This document shows, one piece after another, positions 8,896 through 16,950 of a DNA stretch of 52,654 bases; position 1 is the stretch's first letter; every line of letters starts with the position of its first letter. The DNA comes from an uncultured Lachnospiraceae bacterium (GTDB lineage: Bacteria; Bacillota; Clostridia; Lachnospirales; Lachnospiraceae), in the NCBI GenBank assembly GCA_902767015.1, contig CACXFV010000140.1, forward strand, positions 1 to 52,654, written 5' to 3'. A program made the position numbers and the translations under genes. The notes beneath the pieces were generated by a model. The model searched no databases, was not told the DNA's origin, and saw only the letters and a list, made by a program, of their open reading frames with translations.

Positions 8896-9457
8896 TATCA
8901 AGTATCTCATCACGTCCCTGTTTTGTCGTTGCCGAAAATGGTATTACCATTGTATCAGCTTTTACTTCTAATGCCGTCTTTATCATTTTAATATGTTTCG
9001 GCACCTGCGATTTACTGATTTTATCAAGCTTTGTCGCAATGATGACCGGATTGTAGCCATGGTAAACAATCCAGTCATACATATTCTTATCATTTAATTT
9101 TGGTTCATGTCTTATATCAATGAGCAGCAGCACCGCTTTTAACTGCTCAGAGGTCTTAAGATATCTTTCAATCATATCGCCCCATTTTTTCTGCACCTCT
9201 TTGGATACTTTTGCATAACCATAACCCGGCAGATCAACAAAATAAAGTTCTCTGTTAACATTATAAAAATTAATCGTCTGTGTCTTTCCCGGTTGTGAAG
9301 AGGTTCTTGCAAGAGAATTTCTTCCTAAAAGTCCATTAATCAGTGAAGACTTTCCCACATTAGACTTTCCCGCAAAAGCAACCTCCGGAAGCAGATTCCT
9401 CGGAAGTTTACTTGTAATGCCACATACCGTTTCAAGCTCTACATTTCTGATTATCAT
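8873..9457 (-). CDS. ysxC: Ribosome biogenesis GTPase YsxC/EngB
   Basis: A 194-residue TrmE-Era-EngA-EngB-Septin GTPase needed for late 50S subunit assembly. Motifs: G1 GKSNVGKSS (about 30-38), G2 in [15 protein letters not shown]3 DLPGYG and G4 TKLDK. The ATG overlaps the clpX stop by four bases (ATGA type), showing translational coupling; it is the last gene of tig-clpP-clpX-ysxC. Its stop lies inside the end of the convergent DUF4364 gene. Confidence 0.95.
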   Translation of the reverse strand: MIIRNVELETVCGITSKLPRNLLPEVAFAGKSNVGKSSLINGLLGRNSLARTSSQPGKTQTINFYNVNRELYFVDLPGYGYAKVSKEVQKKWGDMIERYLKTSEQLKAVLLLIDIRHEPKLNDKNMYDWIVYHGYNPVIIATKLDKISKSQVPKHIKMIKTALEVKADTMVIPFSATTKQGRDEILDTISSVIS

Positions 9458-10722
9458 ACAAACCTCTTTTTAGCACCCAGTTTCTTAATCTCCTTCTCAT
9501 CGATTCTCTCGACCTCAGGCTCTGCTTTGTCGACAATGACAGCCTTTGTGATGGTACACTTGTCAATACTCTCATCCGACGGAATGGTATACATGATATC
9601 CATCAGCGCTGATTCCATAATGGAACGAAGTCCTCTTGCACCTGTCTTTCTCTCTATCGCCTTATCTGCAATTACCTCAACAGCCTCATCTGTAAACGTA
9701 AGCTTAACATTGTCTAATTCAAAGAGCTTCTCATACTGCTTGATCAATGCATTTTTTGGTTCTTTTAGTATTTTCACTAAAGACTCCTTATCTAATGACG
9801 CAAGGGCCACTGTTACAGGTACTCGGCCTATAAACTCAGGAATCAGTCCGAACTTAACTAAATCCTGCGGCATTACCTTCGGAAACAGCTCGTCAATACT
9901 GTCTTCCTTTCTCTCTGAAAGCTCTGTATTAAAGCCAATCGACTTCTTATCCAGTCTTGCCTCAATAATCTTCTCCAATCCGTCAAAGGCACCACCACAA
10001 AGAAACAGTATATTCGTTGTATCAATCTGTATCATTTCCTGATTAGGATGCTTTCTTCCTCCCTGCGGCGGCACAGAGGCAATTGTTCCTTCTAATATCT
10101 TAAGAAGCGCCTGCTGCACACCCTCGCCGGAAACATCTCTTGTGATAGATACATTTTCCGACTTTTTTGTAATCTTATCTATCTCATCAATATAAATAAT
10201 GCCATATTGTGCTTTTGCAACATTATAATCAGCTGCCTGAATAATCTTCAAAAGAATATTCTCAACATCCTCACCAACATATCCCGCCTCTGTGAGGGTT
10301 GTTGCATCGGCGATTGCAAACGGAACATTTAAAATCTTGGCAAGTGTCTGTGCGAGATAGGTCTTACCGGAACCGGTCGGTCCAAGCATCAGTATATTGC
10401 TCTTTTGTACTTCGACACCTAAATCATTGCTTCTGAGAACACGCTTATAATGGTTATATACAGCCACAGACAAAACCTTCTTTGCCTCTTCCTGACCGAT
10501 TACATACTCATCCAGAAACTCCTTAATCTCTTTAGGCTTATACAGATTAATCTCAAACTCCGACTTCTCCGATTCATACTCAAGCTCTTCTTCCATTATA
10601 TCATTACAAACTTCAAGACACTCGTCGCAGATAAACACACCTGCCGGTCCTGCCAAAAGCTTTCTCACCTTTGATTCCGGCTTACCACAGAAAGAGCATC
10701 TACATTCTTCATTTCTTGCCAT
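9454..10722 (-). CDS. clpX: ATP-dependent Clp protease ATP-binding subunit ClpX
   Basis: AAA+ unfoldase that delivers substrates to ClpP. The N-terminal zinc-binding domain has C9-x2-C12 and C32-x2-C35. The AAA+ module follows with Walker [13 protein letters not shown], Walker [11 protein letters not shown], sensor and arginine-finger regions, and the ClpP-docking IGF-type loop (here KSIGFNTE). The start is placed at 10722 because TTGGAG lies six bases upstream; the frame extends to a TTG at 10740 without a ribosome binding site. It is 422 residues, normal for ClpX. clpP ends 18 bases upstream. Confidence 0.97.
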   Translation of the reverse strand: MARNEECRCSFCGKPESKVRKLLAGPAGVFICDECLEVCNDIMEEELEYESEKSEFEINLYKPKEIKEFLDEYVIGQEEAKKVLSVAVYNHYKRVLRSNDLGVEVQKSNILMLGPTGSGKTYLAQTLAKILNVPFAIADATTLTEAGYVGEDVENILLKIIQAADYNVAKAQYGIIYIDEIDKITKKSENVSITRDVSGEGVQQALLKILEGTIASVPPQGGRKHPNQEMIQIDTTNILFLCGGAFDGLEKIIEARLDKKSIGFNTELSERKEDSIDELFPKVMPQDLVKFGLIPEFIGRVPVTVALASLDKESLVKILKEPKNALIKQYEKLFELDNVKLTFTDEAVEVIADKAIERKTGARGLRSIMESALMDIMYTIPSDESIDKCTITKAVIVDKAEPEVERIDEKEIKKLGAKKRFV

Positions 10723-10740
10723 CTTGCACTCCAATCCCAA

Positions 10741-11322
10741 TTAACGATTCTCAATAACCTTATCAATCAGACCATATTCTACAGCCTGATAAGCATCCAT
10801 ATAATTATCCCTCTCTGTATCTACCTCTATTACCTCTAATGGCTTGCCGGTATTCTTAGAGAGTATCTCATTTAACTTGGCACGTGTCTTTAATATGTGG
10901 TCAGCAACAATTTTAATCTCTGTTGCCTGTCCCTTTGCACCGCCAAGGGGCTGATGTATCATAATCTCTGCATTCGGAAGTGCCAGTCTCTTGCCTTTTG
11001 CGCCGCCCGAAAGCAGAAACGCACCCATGCTGGCAGCCATACCGATACAGATGGTAGAAACATCACATTTAATATAATTCATGGTATCATATATGGCGAA
11101 GCCCGCTGTTACCGAACCTCCCGGACTGTTAATGTATAGATGGATATCCTTTGAAGGATCCTCTGACTCCAAAAACAATAACTGGGCAACAACAAGGCTC
11201 GCTGTCGTCTCGTTTACCTCTTCTCCAAGAAATATAATTCTATCCTTTAAAAGACGTGAGTAAATATCATACGATCTCTCGCCTTTTCCTGTCTGCTCAA
11301 TGACATAAGGTACTAAACTCAT
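10741..11322 (-). CDS. clpP: ATP-dependent Clp protease proteolytic subunit ClpP
   Basis: A 193-residue serine protease that forms the tetradecameric barrel used with ClpX. The catalytic triad is visible: S98 in [12 protein letters not shown]123 in MIHQPLGG and D172 in TERDNYM. The substrate-pocket SPGGS motif is at about 66-70. The start is ATG with AGGAGG upstream. It lies 33 bases after tig and 18 before clpX, giving the common tig-clpP-clpX order; no lon is present between clpX and ysxC. Confidence 0.98.
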   Translation of the reverse strand: MSLVPYVIEQTGKGERSYDIYSRLLKDRIIFLGEEVNETTASLVVAQLLFLESEDPSKDIHLYINSPGGSVTAGFAIYDTMNYIKCDVSTICIGMAASMGAFLLSGGAKGKRLALPNAEIMIHQPLGGAKGQATEIKIVADHILKTRAKLNEILSKNTGKPLEVIEVDTERDNYMDAYQAVEYGLIDKVIENR

Positions 11323-11355
11323 ACCAAAACCTCCTATACAAAATCACTGCTGAAA

Positions 11356-12642
11356 TTATACCTCTTTTGCTCTTTCAGCCACAAATTCAACTGCCTTCTT
11401 TACCTGAATATCCTTTTTGATATTCTCTTTATCTTTATCCGAAAGTAACTCTTTTAACTTGTCAGCCTCCATGTTATAAGCCTCTGCCATATCATTAAGC
11501 TGCGCATCATATTCCTCATCCGTAACTTCAAAATTCTCCTGTACAGCTATCTGCTCAAGAACGAGTCTGCTCTGGATGTTCTTTAATGCCTGCGGTCTCA
11601 TCTGCTCATTCAGCTGCTCTGCAGTCATTCCCGTATATTGGAAATACTGCTCCGGTGACAATCCCTGTGATGTCAGTCTTCTGGCAAAATCCTGTGCCAT
11701 CTGTCTTACCTGTGCATCAATCATAGCCTCCGGTATCTCCATCTGCGCATTCTCGATTACCTTTTCAATCACGGTATCCTTCTTGGTATCTTCTGCTTCC
11801 TTCGTCTTCTTTTCTTCCAAGTTCTTTCTGATACTGTCTTTATATTCGTCTACAGTTGAAAACTCTGATACATCTTCAACAAAATCATCATCAAGCTCCG
11901 GAAGTTCCTTCTTCTTGATACTCTTTACCGTGACTTTGAACATTGCAGGCTTACCCTGTAATTCCTCTGCATGGTATTCCTCCGGGAAAGTTACGTTTAC
12001 TTCTGTCTCTTCTCCTATATTCTTTCCTATCAGCTGCTGCTCAAATGTATCAATAAAGGAATGTGAACCGATGGTAAGAGGATAATCTGTTCCCTTTCCG
12101 CCTTCAAATGCCACACCGTCAACAAAGCCTTCAAAATCAATGACTGTCATGTCGCCATCTTCTACAGCTCTGTCCTCTACCGTAATAACTCTGCCATTCT
12201 GCTCTCTCTCTTTATCAATTTCTGCCATAATTTCTTCTTCTGAAACCGATGTATCTGCCTTTGTAATCTCAATATCCGTGTACTGTCCCAGTGTCACCTC
12301 TGGTCTTACTGCAACCTCTGCCGTAAAGATAAACTCTTTACCTGACTCTATCTGAACAACTTCAATCTTCGGCTGCGAAACAATCTCTAACTCACTTTCC
12401 TCCGCTGCCTTCTCATAGGCTGTCGGAATCATATCATTAACGGCATCCTCATAGAAAACACCCTCACCATACATCTTCTCTATCATCTTGCGAGGTACTT
12501 TTCCCTTTCTGAAGCCTGGAATACTGATTCTTGATTTCTGCTTATGGTAAGCCCTTTCTATCGCTTTCTCAACTTCCTCTGCTTCGACGTTAATCGTAAG
12601 CTTTGCCATATTCTTTTCGAGCTTTTCAACTTGTAAACTCAT
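11356..12642 (-). CDS. tig: Trigger factor
   Basis: Ribosome-associated chaperone and peptidyl-prolyl isomerase, 428 residues. The N-terminal ribosome-binding domain holds the signature GFRKGKVPRKMIEK, followed by an FKBP-type PPIase domain (about 150-240, VIDFEGFVDGVAFEGGKG) and a long helical C-terminal domain. The start is set at 12642 with GGAGG eight bases upstream; an in-frame ATG at 12657 overlaps that ribosome binding site and is unlikely. First gene of the tig-clpP-clpX-ysxC operon, driven by the promoter at 12828-12856. Confidence 0.97.
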   Translation of the reverse strand: MSLQVEKLEKNMAKLTINVEAEEVEKAIERAYHKQKSRISIPGFRKGKVPRKMIEKMYGEGVFYEDAVNDMIPTAYEKAAEESELEIVSQPKIEVVQIESGKEFIFTAEVAVRPEVTLGQYTDIEITKADTSVSEEEIMAEIDKEREQNGRVITVEDRAVEDGDMTVIDFEGFVDGVAFEGGKGTDYPLTIGSHSFIDTFEQQLIGKNIGEETEVNVTFPEEYHAEELQGKPAMFKVTVKSIKKKELPELDDDFVEDVSEFSTVDEYKDSIRKNLEEKKTKEAEDTKKDTVIEKVIENAQMEIPEAMIDAQVRQMAQDFARRLTSQGLSPEQYFQYTGMTAEQLNEQMRPQALKNIQSRLVLEQIAVQENFEVTDEEYDAQLNDMAEAYNMEADKLKELLSDKDKENIKKDIQVKKAVEFVAERAKEV

Positions 12643-12827
12643 TAAAACTTCCTCCATTCTGCCACTTTATATTGTAGCTTGCTTATTTATATACGAACAA
12701 GCACCTAATTCTTATCCGCAATATTTTTCTTAAAAGCCTTTTATCTTAATATCCGAGGTATCCGAAACATCCTATATATCTCAAATCATTCAAATATTTC
12801 CAATAAAATGCAATATGACATCGTAGT

Positions 12828-12856
12828 ATTATATCACAACAAATTAATTTAGTCTA
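12828..12856 (-). promoter_or_regulatory. Sigma-A promoter for tig-clpP-clpX-ysxC
   Basis: TATAAT (12828-12833) with a 17-base spacer to TAGACT (12851-12856, 4 of 6 matches to TTGACA). The -35 box overlaps the stop codon of the upstream lipoprotein gene. The leader would be about 180 nt; I see no clear CtsR-type or HrcA-type operator in it. Confidence 0.55.
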
Positions 12857-13835
12857 TCTTTTTTTCTACAGTTTCCAGTGTTCTTTCTGCACCGGTGTTA
12901 AAAACAATGACCAATTTCGACACTTCATAAGTGTGTCCGCCTCTTTTCACCGTAGACACATCGGTTCTGGTCTCCGTAATATATTTATTCGTCGTACAGC
13001 TTACTGTCACAACATCCCCCGACAGCAATTCTATCACAGCATTCTCAATATTCTTCGTCTTATATACCGTATTATTCTTACCTGTGATTAACTCTCTTGT
13101 CTCCTTCGTCTGCTGGCTGCTTCCACCATTTCCGCCGCCCCCCCCCTGTTGTCCTGAGTTATTTTTTTCAGACTGATTATTCTGACCACCGGCACTCTGA
13201 CCATTTTGTCCGTTCCCATTCTGTCCGCTCTGGCTGTCTCCGTTCTGACCGCCCCGGTTGTCTTCCGGCTGCTCACCTGCACTGCCATTATTTCCCTGAC
13301 TACCTTGGTCTTCCTCCTTTTGACCGGCGGCGCCGTCATCACCTGCCTGTTCTCCTACAGGTGATACATTGTTTTGCTGTTCATTGGCGGAACCTTCTCC
13401 TGCCGGTGCATCTCCCTCCTGTTCATCAGCATTATTTTCCGGGGTCTCACCGGTAATTGTCACCTTTACATTCGAACTGTAGGTACCATTATCCGTCTTG
13501 ACCGTATATCCCACATGATAGGTTCCCGGCGTATCGTACTTTACATTGGAGGCATTGACATCTACACTGTACGCTCCTCCATTGTCAATAACATCTATCT
13601 TTGAGGTATAATCGATATCTTCTCCCACACCTGCCTTAATGTTATCAATTTCTATCACTGCATCCTTCCCCGACAGATCTATTTTTCCCGTGGCAGTTCC
13701 CGGAACGTCTCCATAGGAAATCTTCTTTTTTTTGCCACAGCCGCCTATACACAGTATGGAAAATACCAGAAAAAACGCTATGGCAATATAGTATAATACT
13801 TCTGCCAATGCACGTTCACGGCAACTTTCTCTCAT
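12849..13835 (-). CDS. Lipoprotein with bacterial Ig-like domain and Gln/Gly/Asn-rich linker
   Basis: A 328-residue cell-surface lipoprotein of unknown function. A hydrophobic segment (about 13-31) ends in the lipobox IGGC with the lipidated Cys at about 33, followed by Lys residues. Residues 45-130 look like an Ig-like beta domain (VNASNVKYDTPGTYHVGYTV is a typical bacterial Ig ending). Then a low-complexity stretch of more than 100 residues rich in Gln, Gly, Asn and Ser, and a short beta-rich C-terminal domain with VKRGGHTYEVSK. The start at 13835 has GGTGA upstream and lies four bases after the DJ-1 stop; longer in-frame starts would overlap that gene. No other gene family matches that I recognise. 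Confidence 0.75.
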   Translation of the reverse strand: MRESCRERALAEVLYYIAIAFFLVFSILCIGGCGKKKKISYGDVPGTATGKIDLSGKDAVIEIDNIKAGVGEDIDYTSKIDVIDNGGAYSVDVNASNVKYDTPGTYHVGYTVKTDNGTYSSNVKVTITGETPENNADEQEGDAPAGEGSANEQQNNVSPVGEQAGDDGAAGQKEEDQGSQGNNGSAGEQPEDNRGGQNGDSQSGQNGNGQNGQSAGGQNNQSEKNNSGQQGGGGGNGGSSQQTKETRELITGKNNTVYKTKNIENAVIELLSGDVVTVSCTTNKYITETRTDVSTVKRGGHTYEVSKLVIVFNTGAERTLETVEKKID

Positions 13836-13839
13836 ACTT

Positions 13840-14391
13840 TCACCGGCTAAATTGTATCTTCTCTGCAATTTCATCCGCCTTTTCCTTTCCCTCAAGCAAT
13901 GCTACCAGCTCAAGACCAAATTCTATTGCAACACCCATTCCTTTTGCAGTAGTGATGTTACCGTCTGTTACCACCTTTGCGCCATCACACGCAGCCCCTG
14001 TCAATTTCTCCTCATATCCCGGATAGCATGTAGCTTTCTTGCCATCAAGTATGCCCAGTCCGCCATAGATACTCGGTGCCGCACAAATCGCTGTCAGCCT
14101 CTTACCCTTATGATGAAATTCGATAATCTTTTTCCTAAGCCCTTCATGGGCCTCAAGATTTGGCGTACCCGGTATCCCTCCCGGCAGAAACAGTACATCT
14201 GCTCTCTCAAAATCCGCTTCTTCAAAAAGAATATCCGCCTTCACCTCTATCTTATGGGCACCCGTCACCTCATATTTATCACTGATGGACACTGTCTTTA
14301 TGTCAATATCTGCCCTCCTCAAGATATCCACCACTGTCAGTGCCTCAATTTCCTCAAAACCTTCTGCCAAAAATGCGTAAACCAGACTCAT
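13840..14391 (-). CDS. DJ-1/PfpI family protein
   Basis: A 183-residue member of the DJ-1/ThiJ/PfpI superfamily, DJ-1 subfamily (protein or small-aldehyde deglycase, glyoxalase III-type chemistry, or chaperone; the physiological role is unclear). The nucleophile elbow is visible as AICAAPSIYG with the reactive Cys at about 105, the supporting Glu in AEGFEEIEA and the loop FLPGGIPG. Start ATG with GGAGG seven bases upstream. It is divergent to the CYTH gene and is followed four bases later by the lipoprotein gene, so the two are probably co-transcribed. A minus-strand TATAAT at 14437-14442 could be its -10 box, but I see no good -35. Confidence 0.9.
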   Translation of the reverse strand: MSLVYAFLAEGFEEIEALTVVDILRRADIDIKTVSISDKYEVTGAHKIEVKADILFEEADFERADVLFLPGGIPGTPNLEAHEGLRKKIIEFHHKGKRLTAICAAPSIYGGLGILDGKKATCYPGYEEKLTGAACDGAKVVTDGNITTAKGMGVAIEFGLELVALLEGKEKADEIAEKIQFSR

Positions 14392-14481
14392 AGTTCTGCC
14401 TCCTTCTCCTACAATTCATTTTTCAAGAATGTCTACATTATAACATAGTTTTTTATTTTTTTACAGTATTACTTGTTACTA

Positions 14482-14511
14482 TTGCCATCACAGCCCGCTG
14501 TATGATAAAAT
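14482..14511 (+). promoter_or_regulatory. Possible promoter for the CYTH-GH13 gene pair
   Basis: TTGCCA (14482-14487), an 18-base spacer and TAAAAT (14506-14511), 46 bases before the CYTH start codon. The spacer includes a small GCCCGC-rich stretch. Confidence 0.45.
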
Positions 14512-14556
14512 ATTTGTGACAGCAATAAAAAGCAGATAGCAGAAACGAGGCATTTT

Positions 14557-15039
14557 ATGGAAAATACTACTAATAATAAAGAAATTGAACGCAAGTTTTT
14601 GATAAAAGAGCTGCCTGTGCTTTCCAACATAGAATATCATATGATTGAGCAGGCATATCTTTGCACCTCACCTATAGTGCGTGTCCGCAGAGAGGACAAT
14701 TCCTATTATATGACTTATAAAGCAAAAGGCTTTCTGGAACGCGAGGAGTATAATCTTCCTCTTGACGCCCAAAGCTACAGTCATTTATCCGCTAAAGCCG
14801 ACGGCAATGTGATTACCAAAAAAAGATATCTCATTCCTTATTCTTCCTATATGATAGAGCTTGACATTTTTGAAGGCATATTTCAGGGGTTAATTCTCGC
14901 AGAGGTAGAATTTCGGAGTACTGTAGAGGCGGATGCCTTTGTGCCGCCTGACTGGTTCGGTGATGAAGTGACTTATGACAAACGCTATCACAACAGTTAT
15001 TTAAGCATGAAGGGGAGCAGCTTTTATGAAAATTCTTAG
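14557..15039 (+). CDS. CYTH domain protein
   Basis: A 160-residue stand-alone CYTH domain (CyaB/thiamine triphosphatase superfamily). The defining ExExK motif is E9-I-E11-R-K13 (EIERKFL). Further basic and acidic residues of the triphosphate tunnel are visible: VRVRRE, YKAKG, KKRYLIPY and the acidic strand LAEVEF. Members hydrolyse inorganic triphosphate, thiamine triphosphate or make cAMP; short bacterial forms like this one are usually triphosphatases, so that is my inference. It lies 27 bases before the GH13 gene and is probably co-transcribed. Confidence 0.87.
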   Translation: MENTTNNKEIERKFLIKELPVLSNIEYHMIEQAYLCTSPIVRVRREDNSYYMTYKAKGFLEREEYNLPLDAQSYSHLSAKADGNVITKKRYLIPYSSYMIELDIFEGIFQGLILAEVEFRSTVEADAFVPPDWFGDEVTYDKRYHNSYLSMKGSSFYENS

Positions 15040-15066
15040 AAAGACAAACGAAAGGACGGTAATCTT

Positions 15067-16842
15067 ATGAATTTATCCGCTATTTATCACCGCAGTCTTG
15101 ACAATTACTGTTATTGTCTTAATGATGACACCATTATCATTTCTATCAGAACCGGATATGATGTGGATAAAGTCACATTATTTCACTCTGATCCGTTTCA
15201 AGCCGGACTCATGGGTGGAAATCACCGGCTTAAAGGCACCAAACTCATTATGAAAGAAGTCAAAGAACTTGAAAATCATCTCATCTGGTCAGCCAGTGTC
15301 AAACCTGAATTTAAGCGTCTCGCCTACTACTTTCTTATCGAAAGCGGTTCAGAGCAGTATTATATGTACGAAGACAATTTTTACACCGTTGATGCTGCTA
15401 AATCCTATAAGGGCAGACAGCAGATGTTTACCTTTCCTTGGATGAATCCCTCTGATATCATCCGAACACCGAAGTGGGTAAATGATACTGTCTGGTATCA
15501 GATTTTTGTCGAACGCTTCTGCAACGGAAATCCCGCCATTAATCCTAAAAATGTAAAGCCGTGGCGTGCCCCTGATAAGTCTGTTCATTACAACGACTAT
15601 TTTGGTGGTGATATTCCCGGCATTACCAACAAGATGGATTATCTGAGTGAATTAGGAATCACCGGACTTTATCTTACCCCGGTGTGCAAAGGACGAAGCA
15701 ATCACAAATATGACACCATAAGCTATACCAAACTGGATCCTCATTTTGGTACAGATGAGGATATGGCAGAAATGGTAAGATGTGCTCACGATCATGGCAT
15801 ACGTGTCATGATGGATGGCGTATTCAATCACTGCGGCGAGTTTTTCAAGCCATGGCAAGATGTATTAAAGAAGGGACCTGACTCAAAATACTTCGATTGG
15901 TTTTTAATCAATAAGTGGCCATTTTCGACGATTGGAACGAATGCTAAAAATGGTAATTACTACTCCTTTGCCTTTGTTGATATGATGCCTAAGTTAAACA
16001 CCAACAATCCGAAGGTAATTCGCTATATTCTCAAGGTACTTACCTCATGGATTACCAAATATGATATTGACGGCATCCGTCTCGACGTCGCCAGTGAAAT
16101 ATCCCACAACTTGTGCCAACAGATTCATTCCACATTAAAAGCACTCAAACCGGATTTTTACATTCTCGGTGAGGTATGGCACGATTCCATGCCATGGCTG
16201 CGCGGTAATGAATTTGATTCTGTGATGAACTATGTATTTACCGACAGTATCAATGACTTTTGGATGTATGACAATAAAACGGCAAAGGATTTTGAGCATG
16301 CCATCAACAGATGCTTTTCTATGTATCCTCAGCAAATCAACAGTGTTCTCTTTAATCTGCTTGATTCCCACGATACCATTCGGCTAATTACCAAATTAAA
16401 GAGTCTGTCCAAATTTTACCAGCAACTCAGTGTCCTATTTACAATGCCCGGAACCGTCTGTATATACTATGGTACAGAGATTGCAATAGAGGGTGGTCAC
16501 GATCCTGACTGCCGCCGTTGTATGCCATGGGATCTCATTGCCAAAGGTGAATACTATGACAAGATTTCCGTGGTCAAGAAGCTTATCGCTCTCAGAAAGC
16601 AGTTTCCTGCACTGCGCAGCAACCACTATCAATTTACCCACATTTCTCACAATCCCCGCGTTATCAGTTACATGCGTGAAGATAATGCCGGCAATAAAAT
16701 CATGGTGGTAATCAACTGCAGCAACGAGGACATTGATTTAAATATCAAAAAGAAGCATATTCTTTTTTCAATTGACTATCATGACAAGGTTCTTGCCTCT
16801 GATGGTGTTGCCATATACCAATTAACAACCGGCCGTTCATGA
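15067..16842 (+). CDS. GH13 alpha-glycosidase (cyclomaltodextrinase/neopullulanase type)
   Basis: A 591-residue glycoside hydrolase family 13 enzyme acting on alpha-1,4/1,6-glucans. The N-terminal 120 residues form a CBM34-like beta domain as in the cyclomaltodextrinase/neopullulanase/maltogenic amylase subfamily. The barrel has all four conserved regions: GVFNH with D250 and H255, the nucleophile D340 in GIRLDVASE, the acid/base E369 in ILGEVWH and the stabiliser D436 in LLDSHDTIR. No signal peptide, so it should act in the cytosol on imported maltodextrins. A terminator follows about 40 bases after the stop. Confidence 0.92.
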   Translation: MNLSAIYHRSLDNYCYCLNDDTIIISIRTGYDVDKVTLFHSDPFQAGLMGGNHRLKGTKLIMKEVKELENHLIWSASVKPEFKRLAYYFLIESGSEQYYMYEDNFYTVDAAKSYKGRQQMFTFPWMNPSDIIRTPKWVNDTVWYQIFVERFCNGNPAINPKNVKPWRAPDKSVHYNDYFGGDIPGITNKMDYLSELGITGLYLTPVCKGRSNHKYDTISYTKLDPHFGTDEDMAEMVRCAHDHGIRVMMDGVFNHCGEFFKPWQDVLKKGPDSKYFDWFLINKWPFSTIGTNAKNGNYYSFAFVDMMPKLNTNNPKVIRYILKVLTSWITKYDIDGIRLDVASEISHNLCQQIHSTLKALKPDFYILGEVWHDSMPWLRGNEFDSVMNYVFTDSINDFWMYDNKTAKDFEHAINRCFSMYPQQINSVLFNLLDSHDTIRLITKLKSLSKFYQQLSVLFTMPGTVCIYYGTEIAIEGGHDPDCRRCMPWDLIAKGEYYDKISVVKKLIALRKQFPALRSNHYQFTHISHNPRVISYMREDNAGNKIMVVINCSNEDIDLNIKKKHILFSIDYHDKVLASDGVAIYQLTTGRS

Positions 16843-16883
16843 GTCGAATATCTGCTTATATTCTTTCTATTCCTCCCTCTCAC

Positions 16884-16917
16884 AAAAAGAAGTGTGCCTT
16901 ACGACACACTTCTTTTT
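16884..16917. terminator. Bidirectional intrinsic terminator
   Basis: Arms AAAAAGAAGTGTG (16884-16896) and CACACTTCTTTTT (16905-16917) with an 8-nt loop. A-run and T-run make it work for both the GH13 gene (plus) and the GGDEF-EAL gene (minus). Confidence 0.9.
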
Positions 16918-16950
16918 ACTCTCTTCGCGCAACTTTCCCTTATTCTAACA

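Noticed and set aside
13097-13456. Open plus-strand frame opposite the lipoprotein linker
   Set aside because: It mirrors the low-complexity Gln/Gly/Asn codons of the lipoprotein; no ribosome binding site or recognisable protein.
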